From Pseudanabaena sp. FACHB-1998 (GTDB lineage: Bacteria; Cyanobacteriota; Cyanobacteriia; Pseudanabaenales; Pseudanabaenaceae): a DNA stretch of 64,000 nt. Under the pieces are notes generated by a model. That model was not told the DNA's origin. It searched no databases and worked only from the letters and a program-made list of their open reading frames with translations. Of this stretch, positions 8,604-17,596 are shown piece after piece; position 1 is the stretch's first letter; each line of letters opens with the position of its first letter. The DNA lies in NCBI RefSeq assembly GCF_014696355.1, contig NZ_JACJQA010000028.1, positions 1-64,000 on the forward strand, read 5' to 3'. Both the position numbers and the translations under genes were made by a program.

Positions 8604-9224
8604 ATGGTGGCTCAAATTAAGACGGCTCAAATTAAGACGAATCATACAAACAACGCGCAGACTAGCCAGCCTAAACCTAACTCTATAGATTCTAAGGCGG
8701 CTTCTAATTCGGCTAAACTCGCAACTAAAAATACTCCTCTCGTGACCCCAATCAAAGGAAATATTCAGGTTTTTATCGCGCCCCATCGTAATCTTTACGT
8801 TGACATCATTGCTCAAGCGTTACGTTCGGCGGGGCAAGGTACACAGGTACTCCTTGTTCAGCTTTTTCAGTCAGGAATTAATCAAGGCTTGAATAATCCT
8901 CGTCGCCTCGTCGAAAACTTTGAATGGCTAAGATGTGATGCCCAAAGGGATCTCGCCAACCCAGAAATCGATCTGACCGATGAAGAAAAGGCGGCAGTTT
9001 TAGAGCTATGGGACTATGCCAAAATTGCCATTAAATCCGCTCGGGTTGGTTTAGTCGTGCTAGATGAAGCAAATTTGCTAGTCACGCGATCGCTGGTCAC
9101 CGAAGCAGAATTGCTAAGCGTATTAGAAATGCGATCGCCTAAGGTCAACATTGTCCTCACAGGTAGCTCAATGCCTACGAGTATTTATGACTATGCCGAC
9201 CAAGTAACCCATCGCCGTAACTAG
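8604..9224 (+). CDS. CobA/BtuR-like P-loop-family protein lacking the P-loop
   Basis: I favour the ATG at 8604 over the upstream GTG at 8577, since the upstream codons add only nine weak residues. The first 50 or so residues are low-complexity (Lys/Thr/Asn/Ser). The rest follows the cob(I)alamin adenosyltransferase fold: a strand, a helix, VLLVQLF, a Walker B-like VVLDEANLL and a strand VNIVLTGSS. The phosphate-binding loop expected after the first strand (GNGKGKTT in CobA) is replaced by APHRNLYVD, and the C-terminal CobA tail is missing. It therefore probably does not adenosylate cobalamin. Function unknown. Confidence 0.75.
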   Translation: MVAQIKTAQIKTNHTNNAQTSQPKPNSIDSKAASNSAKLATKNTPLVTPIKGNIQVFIAPHRNLYVDIIAQALRSAGQGTQVLLVQLFQSGINQGLNNPRRLVENFEWLRCDAQRDLANPEIDLTDEEKAAVLELWDYAKIAIKSARVGLVVLDEANLLVTRSLVTEAELLSVLEMRSPKVNIVLTGSSMPTSIYDYADQVTHRRN

Positions 9225-9232
9225 TACAGGAG

Positions 9233-9271
9233 ACTTTAATAGAGTGTTGCAAAGCAACACTCTATTAAAGT
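9233..9271. terminator. Bidirectional terminator hairpin
   Basis: A perfect palindrome, ACTTTAATAGAGTGTTGC and its complement around AAA, sits between the convergent CobA-like and ycf20 genes. Confidence 0.85.
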
Positions 9272-9272
9272 T

Positions 9273-9626
9273 TTAAGACCCTAACTTGAAAGCTTCTAGA
9301 AATAGACCATAGGTTACGCCTAACTTGAGACAATTCAGCATTTCTATAGTTAATAGATTTGGCTCCAAAACCCCTTCAGAATTAACTTTACGTTTATGTC
9401 TATACACCAACCGATTAATAAGTTCTACAACAATTGCAGTCACCGCCGCCGCAAGGATATCTAACTCAGATTTAGCCCCCGTGGAAGTAGAAATTACCGA
9501 AGCCAAGAAAAATCCTGACAAGAGACTAATAATAATTAGAGATGTACGTCGCCAAGGATTTTGCGACCATTGAGCTAATCGCTGAATATTGACATCAACC
9601 AGTCTACTAAGACGAGTATTCTGCAT
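9273..9626 (-). CDS. ycf20: Ycf20-like membrane protein (DUF565)
   Basis: This 117-residue protein has the Ycf20 signature: NTRLSRLVD near the N-terminus, NPWRR, then a hydrophobic segment SLIISLLSGFFLASVIST, a second hydrophobic stretch LDILAAAVTAIVVELINRLVY and a hydrophobic C-terminal helix. Ycf20 is conserved in cyanobacteria and plastids; plant homologues affect photoprotective quenching, but the bacterial role is not established. It is expected in a membrane, probably the thylakoid. It is convergent with the CobA-like gene. Confidence 0.85.
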   Translation of the reverse strand: MQNTRLSRLVDVNIQRLAQWSQNPWRRTSLIIISLLSGFFLASVISTSTGAKSELDILAAAVTAIVVELINRLVYRHKRKVNSEGVLEPNLLTIEMLNCLKLGVTYGLFLEAFKLGS

Positions 9627-9858
9627 AGGATCGCTAAGTCGTAGTTTTAATTCGTAGTGAGGAGCTTACGCGGGGCTGAAAACTAGCCTAACATTACAAT
9701 ATTTTAAAATACAGGGCTTTACATTAATGATTTCATTTCCAAGCCTTGATAAATTCCCTATAATAGCCTCACTGGTAATGTTAAAGAAGTAGGGCTTTTG
9801 GGGTGCATCAGCACTTATTTAGATTTATCATTTCATACAGAGGAATTACTTAAGAGAT

Positions 9859-11214
9859 ATGGCTGTAGATTATAAAAAATTCTTTAAAGCGACCGATCCA
9901 AGTAAAACACTGCTTGCTGATAGCGCCGAAGACAAGAAATATTACATTGATTTCTCGACGGTACGTGGCGGTAAAGTAGTTGAAGACTTAAAGGATAATA
10001 TTTCGCTATTTTCCGATGGACAGCCAACTTGTCAGTTATTTACAGGGCATATCGGTTGTGGCAAATCTACAGAAATACTCCAGCTTAAGCAGCAACTAGA
10101 GAGCGAAGGCTTTCATGTCGTGTACTTTGAATCCAGTCAAGACATGGAAATGGGAGATGTCGATCTTAGCGATATCCTCTTAGCGATCGCACGACGGGTG
10201 GTGGAGAGCCTAGAAGCGATCAAGGTAAAGACTGAGGCTAAAGGATTTCGCGCCATGCTCAATGGTGCGGTCAAAATCTTACAAACTGAGATCGAACTAT
10301 CCGCCGAAGCCGAAGTGCCGGGGGTGGGAAAAGTGGAAGCCAATACCAGTGGCGAATTTTCCTTGTCTCTGGGCATTGGCAAGCTATCAGCAAAAACCAA
10401 AGATAGCCCCGATGTTCGCAGTAAATTGCGCGGCTACATGGAACCAAAAACCAATGGACTACTCGATTTAATTAATCAAGAAATTCTCTTGCCAGCGATC
10501 GCCGATCTTAAAAAAATTGGCAAAGAAGGCATTGTTGTTATCGTCGATAACCTCGATCGCGTAGATGACTCTCCTAAACCTTGGGGCAGACCCCAAACCG
10601 AATATCTATTTGTTGATCGAGCAGAACAACTCCGCAAATTACAATGCCATGTGGTCTACACCATGCCCCTCGCCTTGAGATTTTCAAGGGATTATGGAAC
10701 CCTAGTGGCGAGATTCATGACCGATCCCATTGTCCTGCCCATGGTTCCCGTGGTCAGGCGAGATGGCACAGCCCATGAAGAAGGCATGGCGCTTTTACGT
10801 CAGATGATTCTCTCTAGAGTAATGCCAGATAGCGCCCCCCTTGAGAGACTAAAAGCCGTAGGGGAAGTTTTCGATAGTCTAGATACCTTGGATCGCCTTT
10901 GTTTTGCTAGTGGAGGTCATGTACGAAATATTATGCGATTGCTTAATGACGCACTCCGCAAACAACGTGGGTTACCCGTGACCCTTGAGGTGCTGGAAGA
11001 GACTATTCGTAAACGTCGAAATGAATTAGTTCTTTCCATTGATGATGATGAATGGAAGCTTCTCAAACAAGTTAACAACACCAAGAAAGTAGTAGGCGAT
11101 ACTGGCTATCAAACCTTGATTAGAAGTATGTATGTCTATGAATATCAAGATGAAAATGGTTCTTGGTTTGAGGTTAATCCAGTACTTGCTACAGCCCAAG
11201 AATTCGCTATTTAG
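9859..11214 (+). CDS. P-loop ATPase upstream of a WD40-STAND protein
   Basis: The 451 residues carry Walker A GHIGCGKST (63-71), Walker B IVVIVDNLDRV (about 225-235) and, at the C-terminus (about 375-451), a winged-helix-like region ending with a WFEVNPVL element. This matches AAA/STAND-type ATPases rather than metabolic kinases. Between the Walker motifs lies an insert (about 105-190) with alternating short strands (ELSAEAEVPGVGKVEANTSG). A GAGG-like ribosome site precedes the ATG. The gene lies 73 bases upstream of the giant STAND-WD40 gene on the same strand, suggesting a two-component unit. It may be a sensor, a switch or a loading partner; its output is unknown. Confidence 0.8.
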   Translation: MAVDYKKFFKATDPSKTLLADSAEDKKYYIDFSTVRGGKVVEDLKDNISLFSDGQPTCQLFTGHIGCGKSTEILQLKQQLESEGFHVVYFESSQDMEMGDVDLSDILLAIARRVVESLEAIKVKTEAKGFRAMLNGAVKILQTEIELSAEAEVPGVGKVEANTSGEFSLSLGIGKLSAKTKDSPDVRSKLRGYMEPKTNGLLDLINQEILLPAIADLKKIGKEGIVVIVDNLDRVDDSPKPWGRPQTEYLFVDRAEQLRKLQCHVVYTMPLALRFSRDYGTLVARFMTDPIVLPMVPVVRRDGTAHEEGMALLRQMILSRVMPDSAPLERLKAVGEVFDSLDTLDRLCFASGGHVRNIMRLLNDALRKQRGLPVTLEVLEETIRKRRNELVLSIDDDEWKLLKQVNNTKKVVGDTGYQTLIRSMYVYEYQDENGSWFEVNPVLATAQEFAI

Positions 11215-11247
11215 CAAAAGGAACGTGCTTGGCACGTTCCTTTTGCT
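11213..11247 (+). repeat. Perfect hairpin between the ATPase and STAND-WD40 genes
   Basis: AGCAAAAGGAACGTGC and its complement surround a TTG loop, starting on the ATPase stop codon. No T-run follows, so it may weaken or process read-through rather than stop it fully. Confidence 0.8.
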
Positions 11248-11287
11248 GCTGCCAATTGATTGCGATCGCGGAGAGTAAATATCTATT

Positions 11288-14200
11288 ATGTCTGAGATTC
11301 CTTACCCCAACAAAGCCTCTGAAGAAACAACCATATTTAATATGTCGCCCGAAGCCGAACAAGCGCTTCAGCAATTGACAACACAATTAGATATTTATCA
11401 AAATGAGTTGGTTAACTCGTTTAATATTTCTTTGGAAATCGAAGATGCTCTCCAAGAGTTATCCCTACTTCTAGATATTTATGACGGAACTTTCACCCTC
11501 TTACTCGCTCGTTGTAATTATGTAAATCTTCGCGATCGCGCGATCGCCCGTCTTCAAGAAATCTTGCCTACCAAAGCACGACAAGTAAAGTTAGATGCGG
11601 CTACAACATCGATTTATTATGCAATTCAAGCTTCAACTCCCGCTTTTCGTGAAGGCAACTTAGCCCCAGTGATCGTCACTGGACTAGAATCAGCAGAAAA
11701 TATAGATGCATTAATTAAAGGACTAAATCAGATCCGTGAAGAGTTCCGCAAAAACTGTCTCTTTCCGATTGTGCTATGGATTAACGATGATCTACTGAAA
11801 CGCTTAATTAAAATGGCTCCCGACTTTGAAAGTTGGACGACCACCATTGAGTTTCCTATTGCCAGTAGTGACTTACTAGAATCTTTGTCTGCGGGTACAG
11901 AAGCTCTATTTAGTTTGTCTCTCGCCGCTAATCTCATCGATCCTAGCCATAGTTTGGGAAGAATTTCTCATTTAGGCGGAATTTATCTTTCCGAGCTTGA
12001 TGTAGCCCTGCGCGATTTGTCCAATCAAGGTCAAAAGATTGAAGTATCCTTACAGGCTGGATTAGATTTTATTCGGGGGATGAATACCCATGATTTTGAT
12101 AAAGCTCTTAACTATTTACAATCTAGCTACAAATATTGGGAATCTATTCAAAATACCGAAAGACAAGGACTTCTCCTCTATCAAATAGGGCGAAGACGCT
12201 ATCACCTTACCAAATTAGAAAAACATTCCTACGAAGCAAATTGGCGGGTAGTTGAGGAATTGTTTGACCAAAGCTTAGAATTATTTAGAAAAGCAAATCG
12301 ACAGGACTTAATGTCTCAGTGCTATTTGCAGCTACAACGTACTTTGCATCATCTCCAAGCATGGGAAGAATTGCAGGAAATATCTCAAAAGGCTCTCCAA
12401 ATCCATGAAACCTATGGTGGAACTAGCGATATTATCGCTGATTATGGTTTTTTGGCAGAAGTAAACTTAGAAATCGGGGAATGGGAACTAGCTCAAGAAT
12501 TTGCCCAGAAAGCACTAAAGCTTCTTATTGATGCACCGCAATCTATTCAATGGCTAAATGGATTATATCTTTGCTACTTAGCCCAAGCCCAAATTCAACT
12601 AGAACAAATCGATCAAGCTCTAGATAACCTACTCGAAGCCAAGCGAAGAGAGCATTGCGGACATCCTCGAATGTATATCCGCATCCTGAATACATTACGA
12701 GATCTCTGCTTCTCCCAAGGTGATTATTTAGAAGCTTTTCAAACTAAACAGGAACGCTTAGCGATCGAGCAACGCTATGGCTATCGCGCTTTTATCGGTG
12801 CGGGGCAATTGCAATCATGCCTAGAGGAATATTCTAGTTTTTCCGAACGCTCTAATCGAATTATTATTTCACCTGAAATCTATGCATCGGGGCGTAAGCA
12901 GGATTTAGACGAGCTAACCCAACGCCTTGGCGAACCTCGCTACAAAATGATTGTACTGCATGGTAATTCGGGTGTTGGCAAAAGTTCTTTTGTGAATGCA
13001 GGGCTAATGCCTGCCTTACAACAAGCTTCCTTTGGTGGAAGAGATGTAATTCCTGTCTCTATGAGAGTTTATACAAGTTGGGAACAGGAATTAGCCCACC
13101 AATTAGTAGAAGCTTTGCGATCGCTACCACAAAATTCTGCGCCATTGATGGAATTGGTAAATGGCGCAGATGTGAGCAAAGAAAATATTCTGGAGAGATT
13201 GCTGGAGCAACTACGTTGGAATGAAGCCAATAATCTGCGTACAGTCTTAATCTTTGACCAGTTTGAAGAATTTTTCTTTATTCATCAACAAAATATCGAT
13301 GAACGTCTTCGCTTTTTTGAGTTTATTGGTGGCTTGCTTAGCGATTTTCAGTATTTATCGTCCATTAAAGTTGTCCTGTCTCTGCGTGAAGACTATATTC
13401 ACTATCTTCTAGAATGTAATCGCATCAAGAGTATGAGTGCGATCGACAATGATATTCTCAGCAAAAATATTCTTTATCAGTTAGGGAATTTCTCAACGAC
13501 GGCAGCCCATTCCACCATTAAAACTTTGACAGAAAGAGCGCAATTTTATTTAGAGCCGCAACTGATTGACATATTGGTACAGGATTTAAAAAATGAGCGA
13601 GATGAAGTTCGCCCCATTGAATTACAGATTGTCGGCGCTCAACTACAGCACGATCGCATCAGCACCATTCATCAATATCACAAATTAGGAGATAACCCCA
13701 AAGAAACCCTTGTCCAAAGGTATTTAGATAATGTGGTTTCTGATTGTGGCAAAGAAAATTATCGACTCACTAACCTCATTCTCTATCTACTCACCGACGA
13801 AAAGGGAACTCGACCTCTTAAAACCTATGCTGAACTGGAAAGAAGTATAATTCATCTCAATACTGAGGTACAGAAGCGTAATGCAGGAGATAATACAGGA
13901 GATTCTGATAGTAATCTAGAACCAAATGAAGAAGAGTTGGCAGATGTTCACGCAATTGACAGATCGAAAATCGAGCTAATCCTTCAGATTTTAGTTGGTT
14001 CGGGGCTAGTCGTATTAATCCCTGAAAATCCTACCGATCGCTGTCAACTGGTTCATGACTATTTAGCAGTGGTAATTCGTAAATCCCAAGCACCCGAGAT
14101 CCAAAAGCTACAAAAGGAACTAGAAAAAACTCAAGCCGAACTGCGTCAAACAGTGCGTCAATTAGAAGGCTCCCTCAAAAATTCCCAAGCGATCGCCGAT

Positions 14201-16237
14201 AGCCTTGGCTTAAATAGCCTATTAGATGGAAATCTCGTGGAGCTTGATGAACTAGTTAAAACTATGCACAAAGCCCAACATTGGCTAACGGAAATTGATG
14301 AGATCGATAGTGAAAATCGTCTTCAACTAACTAGCACTATCTACCGAGCGATCTATAACATCAAGGAAAAAAATCGAATTCAAGCCCATTTAGAAGGCGT
14401 ATGGACGACGGAATATAGTCCTGATGGCTCTATGCTGGTTTCGGGCGGGCTTGATAATTTGATTAAGCTATGGCATCTCGATGGACGCGAAATACTACAA
14501 CTGGTCGGACATACAGGCGTAGTTCGCAGTACGACCTTCAGCCCCGACGGACAAACGATCCTATCGGGATGTAGTGATAAAACCATTGGTCTATGGAACC
14601 TCCAAGGCGATCGCCTGAAGACTTTTACGGGACATGGTGGTACAGTTTGGAGCGCCCGCTTCAGTCCTGATGGCAAGATGATTGTTTCGGGCAGTGCCGA
14701 TGAAACCATTAAGCTGTGGAATCTGGATGGCGAAGAATTACTCACCATCAGTGGTCATCGTGGCGATGTGCGGACAGTCCTATTCAGTGCCGATGGTAAT
14801 TGGATTATTTCGGGCGGCGCTGATAAAATGATTATGATTTGGAGTCTTGATGGGACTCTGCTTCAGAGCGCTAAGGGGCATACTGCCGATATTCGTAGCA
14901 TTAGCATTCATCCTACGGGTGCATTTATCGCTTCGAGTAGTGGCGATGGTATCCTCAAGCTTTGGCGCATGAACCGTTCTGAAGCGGAAAATACAACGAA
15001 TATGGCGATCGCCTTAGAAGAAGTATTTTCCATTGAAGGTCATGCTAGCGCGATTCGGAGCGTCACCTTTAGCCGAGATGGCTCGATCCTTGCCACAGGC
15101 AGCGTTGATAAAAAGATTAAAATCTGGGATCTCGCTGGTAAGGAACTACAGGTTTTTAAAGGGCATAATGATGCTGTTCGTTCCGTTAATTTCAGTCCCG
15201 ACAATAACAGCCTAGTTTCCGCCAGTTTAGACTGCACGATCCGTCAATGGCATATTCACAGCCGCACTCAGCAAACCCTACGAGGGCATAATGCCGCCGT
15301 TAGAACCCTAACCTTTAGTCCTGACGGCAAATATCTTATCTCGGGTGGGCTAGACGATCAAATTAAATGCTGGGATTTGCAAGGCAATGAAATTCAAACC
15401 ATTAGCGGTGAGCATGATATTCTCAGCGTCAAATTTAGCCCTGATAGTAAGAGTTTGCTGGTCGGAAGTGGCGATAGTGTCATTTCCCTATGGTCAATTA
15501 TGGGCAAAAAACATAAGCTCTTGCAAACCTTTACGGGACACAGCACCGCAGTTTGGTCTGTGGATTTTAGCGCCAATGGCAAACTCATAGTTTCAGGAAG
15601 TAGCGACAAATCGGTCAAGTTATGGCAAATCGATGGGACAGAATTAGCCACTCTTAAAGGTCACAAGTCCACTGTATGGAGTGTGTGTTTTAGCCCTGAT
15701 GGTCAAAAATTTGCCTCTGGTAGTGGTGACAACACGATTAAGCTATGGAGTATAGAAGGCAAAGAATTACTAACTTTAATCGGACATCGGGGCTCAGTAT
15801 GGAGTGTGTGTTTTAGCCCTGACGGTCAATCTATTCTGTCGGGTAGTGGTGACGGTACGCTCAATCTCTGGAGCCTTCAAGGGGAAATATTAAAAACCTT
15901 TAAATCTCATGAGTCGGGAGTTTGGGCGGTTTGTTTTAGCCCTGACGGACGCAGCATTATTTCGGGCAGTGGTGACAATACCATTAAATTTTGGAGTTTA
16001 GATGGCAAGGAACTGCAAACTATTAAATGCCCAGAAAGCACACCCATTAGTCTTTGTTTCCATCCTGATGGGAGGTTCTTTGCCTCAGGGCATGGCGACA
16101 ATAGAGTAGGTCTATGGAATCTCAACCTCTCGGAGTTAGTGTCCCAAGGCTGCGAATGGTTGCATGACTATTTGCAATACAATGCCAAAATGCATAAAGA
16201 AAATACTAATTTGCTAAATTACAAAGCTTCCCGCTAA
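11288..16237 (+). CDS. Giant STAND NTPase with helical sensor region and 14 WD40 repeats
   Basis: The protein has 1649 residues. Residues 1-235 form an alpha/beta domain without a P-loop, with a motif pattern (LLLARCN..LRDRAIARL, then APDFESWTTTIEF) like that at the N-terminus of TPR-containing cyanobacterial conflict proteins. Residues about 265-520 are helical and TPR-like. An nSTAND1-type NTPase follows: Walker A GNSGVGKSS (559-567), Walker B TVLIFDQFEEF (about 651-661). A coiled coil (about 937-975) leads to WD40 repeats 1-14 (about 1033-1620), enough for two seven-bladed propellers; repeats 10-13 are the most alike. The design is that of an intracellular sensor that oligomerises on ligand binding. 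It probably works with the ATPase just upstream. No nuclease, TIR or protease effector domain is recognised in it. Confidence 0.9.
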   Translation: MSEIPYPNKASEETTIFNMSPEAEQALQQLTTQLDIYQNELVNSFNISLEIEDALQELSLLLDIYDGTFTLLLARCNYVNLRDRAIARLQEILPTKARQVKLDAATTSIYYAIQASTPAFREGNLAPVIVTGLESAENIDALIKGLNQIREEFRKNCLFPIVLWINDDLLKRLIKMAPDFESWTTTIEFPIASSDLLESLSAGTEALFSLSLAANLIDPSHSLGRISHLGGIYLSELDVALRDLSNQGQKIEVSLQAGLDFIRGMNTHDFDKALNYLQSSYKYWESIQNTERQGLLLYQIGRRRYHLTKLEKHSYEANWRVVEELFDQSLELFRKANRQDLMSQCYLQLQRTLHHLQAWEELQEISQKALQIHETYGGTSDIIADYGFLAEVNLEIGEWELAQEFAQKALKLLIDAPQSIQWLNGLYLCYLAQAQIQLEQIDQALDNLLEAKRREHCGHPRMYIRILNTLRDLCFSQGDYLEAFQTKQERLAIEQRYGYRAFIGAGQLQSCLEEYSSFSERSNRIIISPEIYASGRKQDLDELTQRLGEPRYKMIVLHGNSGVGKSSFVNAGLMPALQQASFGGRDVIPVSMRVYTSWEQELAHQLVEALRSLPQNSAPLMELVNGADVSKENILERLLEQLRWNEANNLRTVLIFDQFEEFFFIHQQNIDERLRFFEFIGGLLSDFQYLSSIKVVLSLREDYIHYLLECNRIKSMSAIDNDILSKNILYQLGNFSTTAAHSTIKTLTERAQFYLEPQLIDILVQDLKNERDEVRPIELQIVGAQLQHDRISTIHQYHKLGDNPKETLVQRYLDNVVSDCGKENYRLTNLILYLLTDEKGTRPLKTYAELERSIIHLNTEVQKRNAGDNTGDSDSNLEPNEEELADVHAIDRSKIELILQILVGSGLVVLIPENPTDRCQLVHDYLAVVIRKSQAPEIQKLQKELEKTQAELRQTVRQLEGSLKNSQAIADSLGLNSLLDGNLVELDELVKTMHKAQHWLTEIDEIDSENRLQLTSTIYRAIYNIKEKNRIQAHLEGVWTTEYSPDGSMLVSGGLDNLIKLWHLDGREILQLVGHTGVVRSTTFSPDGQTILSGCSDKTIGLWNLQGDRLKTFTGHGGTVWSARFSPDGKMIVSGSADETIKLWNLDGEELLTISGHRGDVRTVLFSADGNWIISGGADKMIMIWSLDGTLLQSAKGHTADIRSISIHPTGAFIASSSGDGILKLWRMNRSEAENTTNMAIALEEVFSIEGHASAIRSVTFSRDGSILATGSVDKKIKIWDLAGKELQVFKGHNDAVRSVNFSPDNNSLVSASLDCTIRQWHIHSRTQQTLRGHNAAVRTLTFSPDGKYLISGGLDDQIKCWDLQGNEIQTISGEHDILSVKFSPDSKSLLVGSGDSVISLWSIMGKKHKLLQTFTGHSTAVWSVDFSANGKLIVSGSSDKSVKLWQIDGTELATLKGHKSTVWSVCFSPDGQKFASGSGDNTIKLWSIEGKELLTLIGHRGSVWSVCFSPDGQSILSGSGDGTLNLWSLQGEILKTFKSHESGVWAVCFSPDGRSIISGSGDNTIKFWSLDGKELQTIKCPESTPISLCFHPDGRFFASGHGDNRVGLWNLNLSELVSQGCEWLHDYLQYNAKMHKENTNLLNYKASR
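14386..16150 (+). repeat. WD40 repeat-coding region, 14 units
   Basis: Units of about 123 bp encode GH-x-V-S-V-x-F-S-P-D-G-x-S-G-S-D-x-T-I-K-L-W patterns. Unit 5 has an insertion (MNRSEAENTTNMAIALEE), unit 9 lacks the usual GH, and unit 14 starts CPES. Units 10 to 13 share VWSVCFSPDGQ-type stretches, pointing to recent duplication at the 3' end. Confidence 0.9.
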
Positions 16238-16253
16238 AAAACAAACCTTCTCT

Positions 16254-17294
16254 TTACTCGGCATCCAGCTTTTGAATATATGTGCCTAGTTCTTTAAAAG
16301 TTCCTGCATAGGTAATGGTGGGAGAGCTATAGCCTTTTAGAGAGACAGAATGCTGCTTTAGGGGCAGTAAAACTGCGGCATAGGGTGTATGGGCATAGGT
16401 GGTAGAACCGATCGCCACATCTAAGCCCAATTGTTTAGTTGAAGACTCTAACCGAAACGCCGCATTTACCGTGTCCCCAAGGGCGGTGTAATCAGGATGC
16501 TGACTAGTTCCCATTTGTCCTACCATCGCATAGCCCGTATTGATGCCTGCGCCCACCCTTAGTTGAAAGGGCAAGTCAAATTGCTGATTGAGTTCATTGC
16601 TCATTTCATAGAGTTCATAGAGCGCACGGTAAACTTTGAGCATTTCTTGAGTAGATACTGTATCCAGAGTCTTTTCGGTATCATGAATCCAAACCGTCAT
16701 CACCGCATCACCGATGTACTTATCAACCCAGCTACCGTAGCGATCGATGATTTGCCCTGCACGACGAAACCATGTCCCGATCGCTTCCGACAAAATATGC
16801 TCATCCATCTGTTGGGTTAATTTAGTGAAATCGCGAATATCAACCACTAATACGGTTATTAACTGGCGTTTATGGAGCATAGCTGTAGCCCCCGAATCTG
16901 TCGCATCAGTTTCTTCCGATTGCGATGTCCCCGTATCAGGCGAAGTCGTATATTCAGGGCAGTGAAACACTAACTCTGTTTCTCCCAGCGTAATGCGATC
17001 GCCATTTTTTAAGCTCACAGGAATCGTGACGCGCCGACCATTTACAAAGGAGCCATTACGGCTACCCAGATCGATCAAAAAATAATTGCTTTCCCCGACG
17101 AGTTGAAACATCGCATGGTTACGGGATGTACATTTATCTCCTAAAGGAATGTCATTTTCAGACCCCCGCCCCAATGTCCAAGAATAAGCATTTATAAGAG
17201 GAATCTCTACCGCACCTTGAGATGTATGCAGTACGATATGTGTCTTTTCATCCCAATTTGTGACAGACTGAATCACAAGGTTATTAACCCCCAA
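16254..17294 (-). CDS. FHA-domain class III adenylate cyclase
   Basis: The 346-residue protein has an N-terminal FHA phosphothreonine-binding domain (about 35-110; GRGSENDI, SRNHA, DLGSRNGSFVNG) and a C-terminal class III cyclase domain (about 145-330). Both metal-binding Asp residues are present (VVDIRDFT), and a purine-selecting Lys (WVDKYIGD) and the Asn/Arg transition-state pair (GDTVNAAFRLE) fit ATP rather than GTP, so the product is probably cAMP. No membrane segment is seen. The FHA part suggests control by a Ser/Thr kinase substrate or by self-association. The gene is convergent with the STAND-WD40 gene, 16 bases from its end. Confidence 0.9.
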   Translation of the reverse strand: MGVNNLVIQSVTNWDEKTHIVLHTSQGAVEIPLINAYSWTLGRGSENDIPLGDKCTSRNHAMFQLVGESNYFLIDLGSRNGSFVNGRRVTIPVSLKNGDRITLGETELVFHCPEYTTSPDTGTSQSEETDATDSGATAMLHKRQLITVLVVDIRDFTKLTQQMDEHILSEAIGTWFRRAGQIIDRYGSWVDKYIGDAVMTVWIHDTEKTLDTVSTQEMLKVYRALYELYEMSNELNQQFDLPFQLRVGAGINTGYAMVGQMGTSQHPDYTALGDTVNAAFRLESSTKQLGLDVAIGSTTYAHTPYAAVLLPLKQHSVSLKGYSSPTITYAGTFKELGTYIQKLDAE

Positions 17295-17447
17295 ATATGA
17301 GTTTTTAAGTTATTCTGCGTCTCTTGAGGTCTCCACTTCTGTTAATATACCGTTTTTTTTACGGTTGGTAATTATAGTTGTAAGTAGGTAATCACAATTT
17401 GAGTCTCGCTATTCTGCGATCGCCTGCTCCAGCTATGGATTAAAAAA

Positions 17448-17500
17448 CAAGTAGGATTTATGAAAAGCTTACAAAGTAAGCTTCTCATAAATCCTACTTG
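17448..17500. repeat. Palindrome between the cyclase and HlyD genes
   Basis: CAAGTAGGATTTATGA..TCATAAATCCTACTTG with an inner AAGCTTAC/GTAAGCTT stem. It lies in a roughly 300-base gap between divergent genes that otherwise shows no coding sequence. Confidence 0.85.
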
Positions 17501-17596
17501 ATCCTAAGGGATGATGTTAATTAAAGAGAATTACTATAGATTATTAATTTAGATTTTAATTTTCATATTGCTAAGGTTTTGTCAAACCAAATCTCA

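Noticed and set aside
14380-16125. Several minus-strand ORFs across the WD40 region
   Set aside because: They repeat with the same period as the WD40 units and are mirror readings of them.
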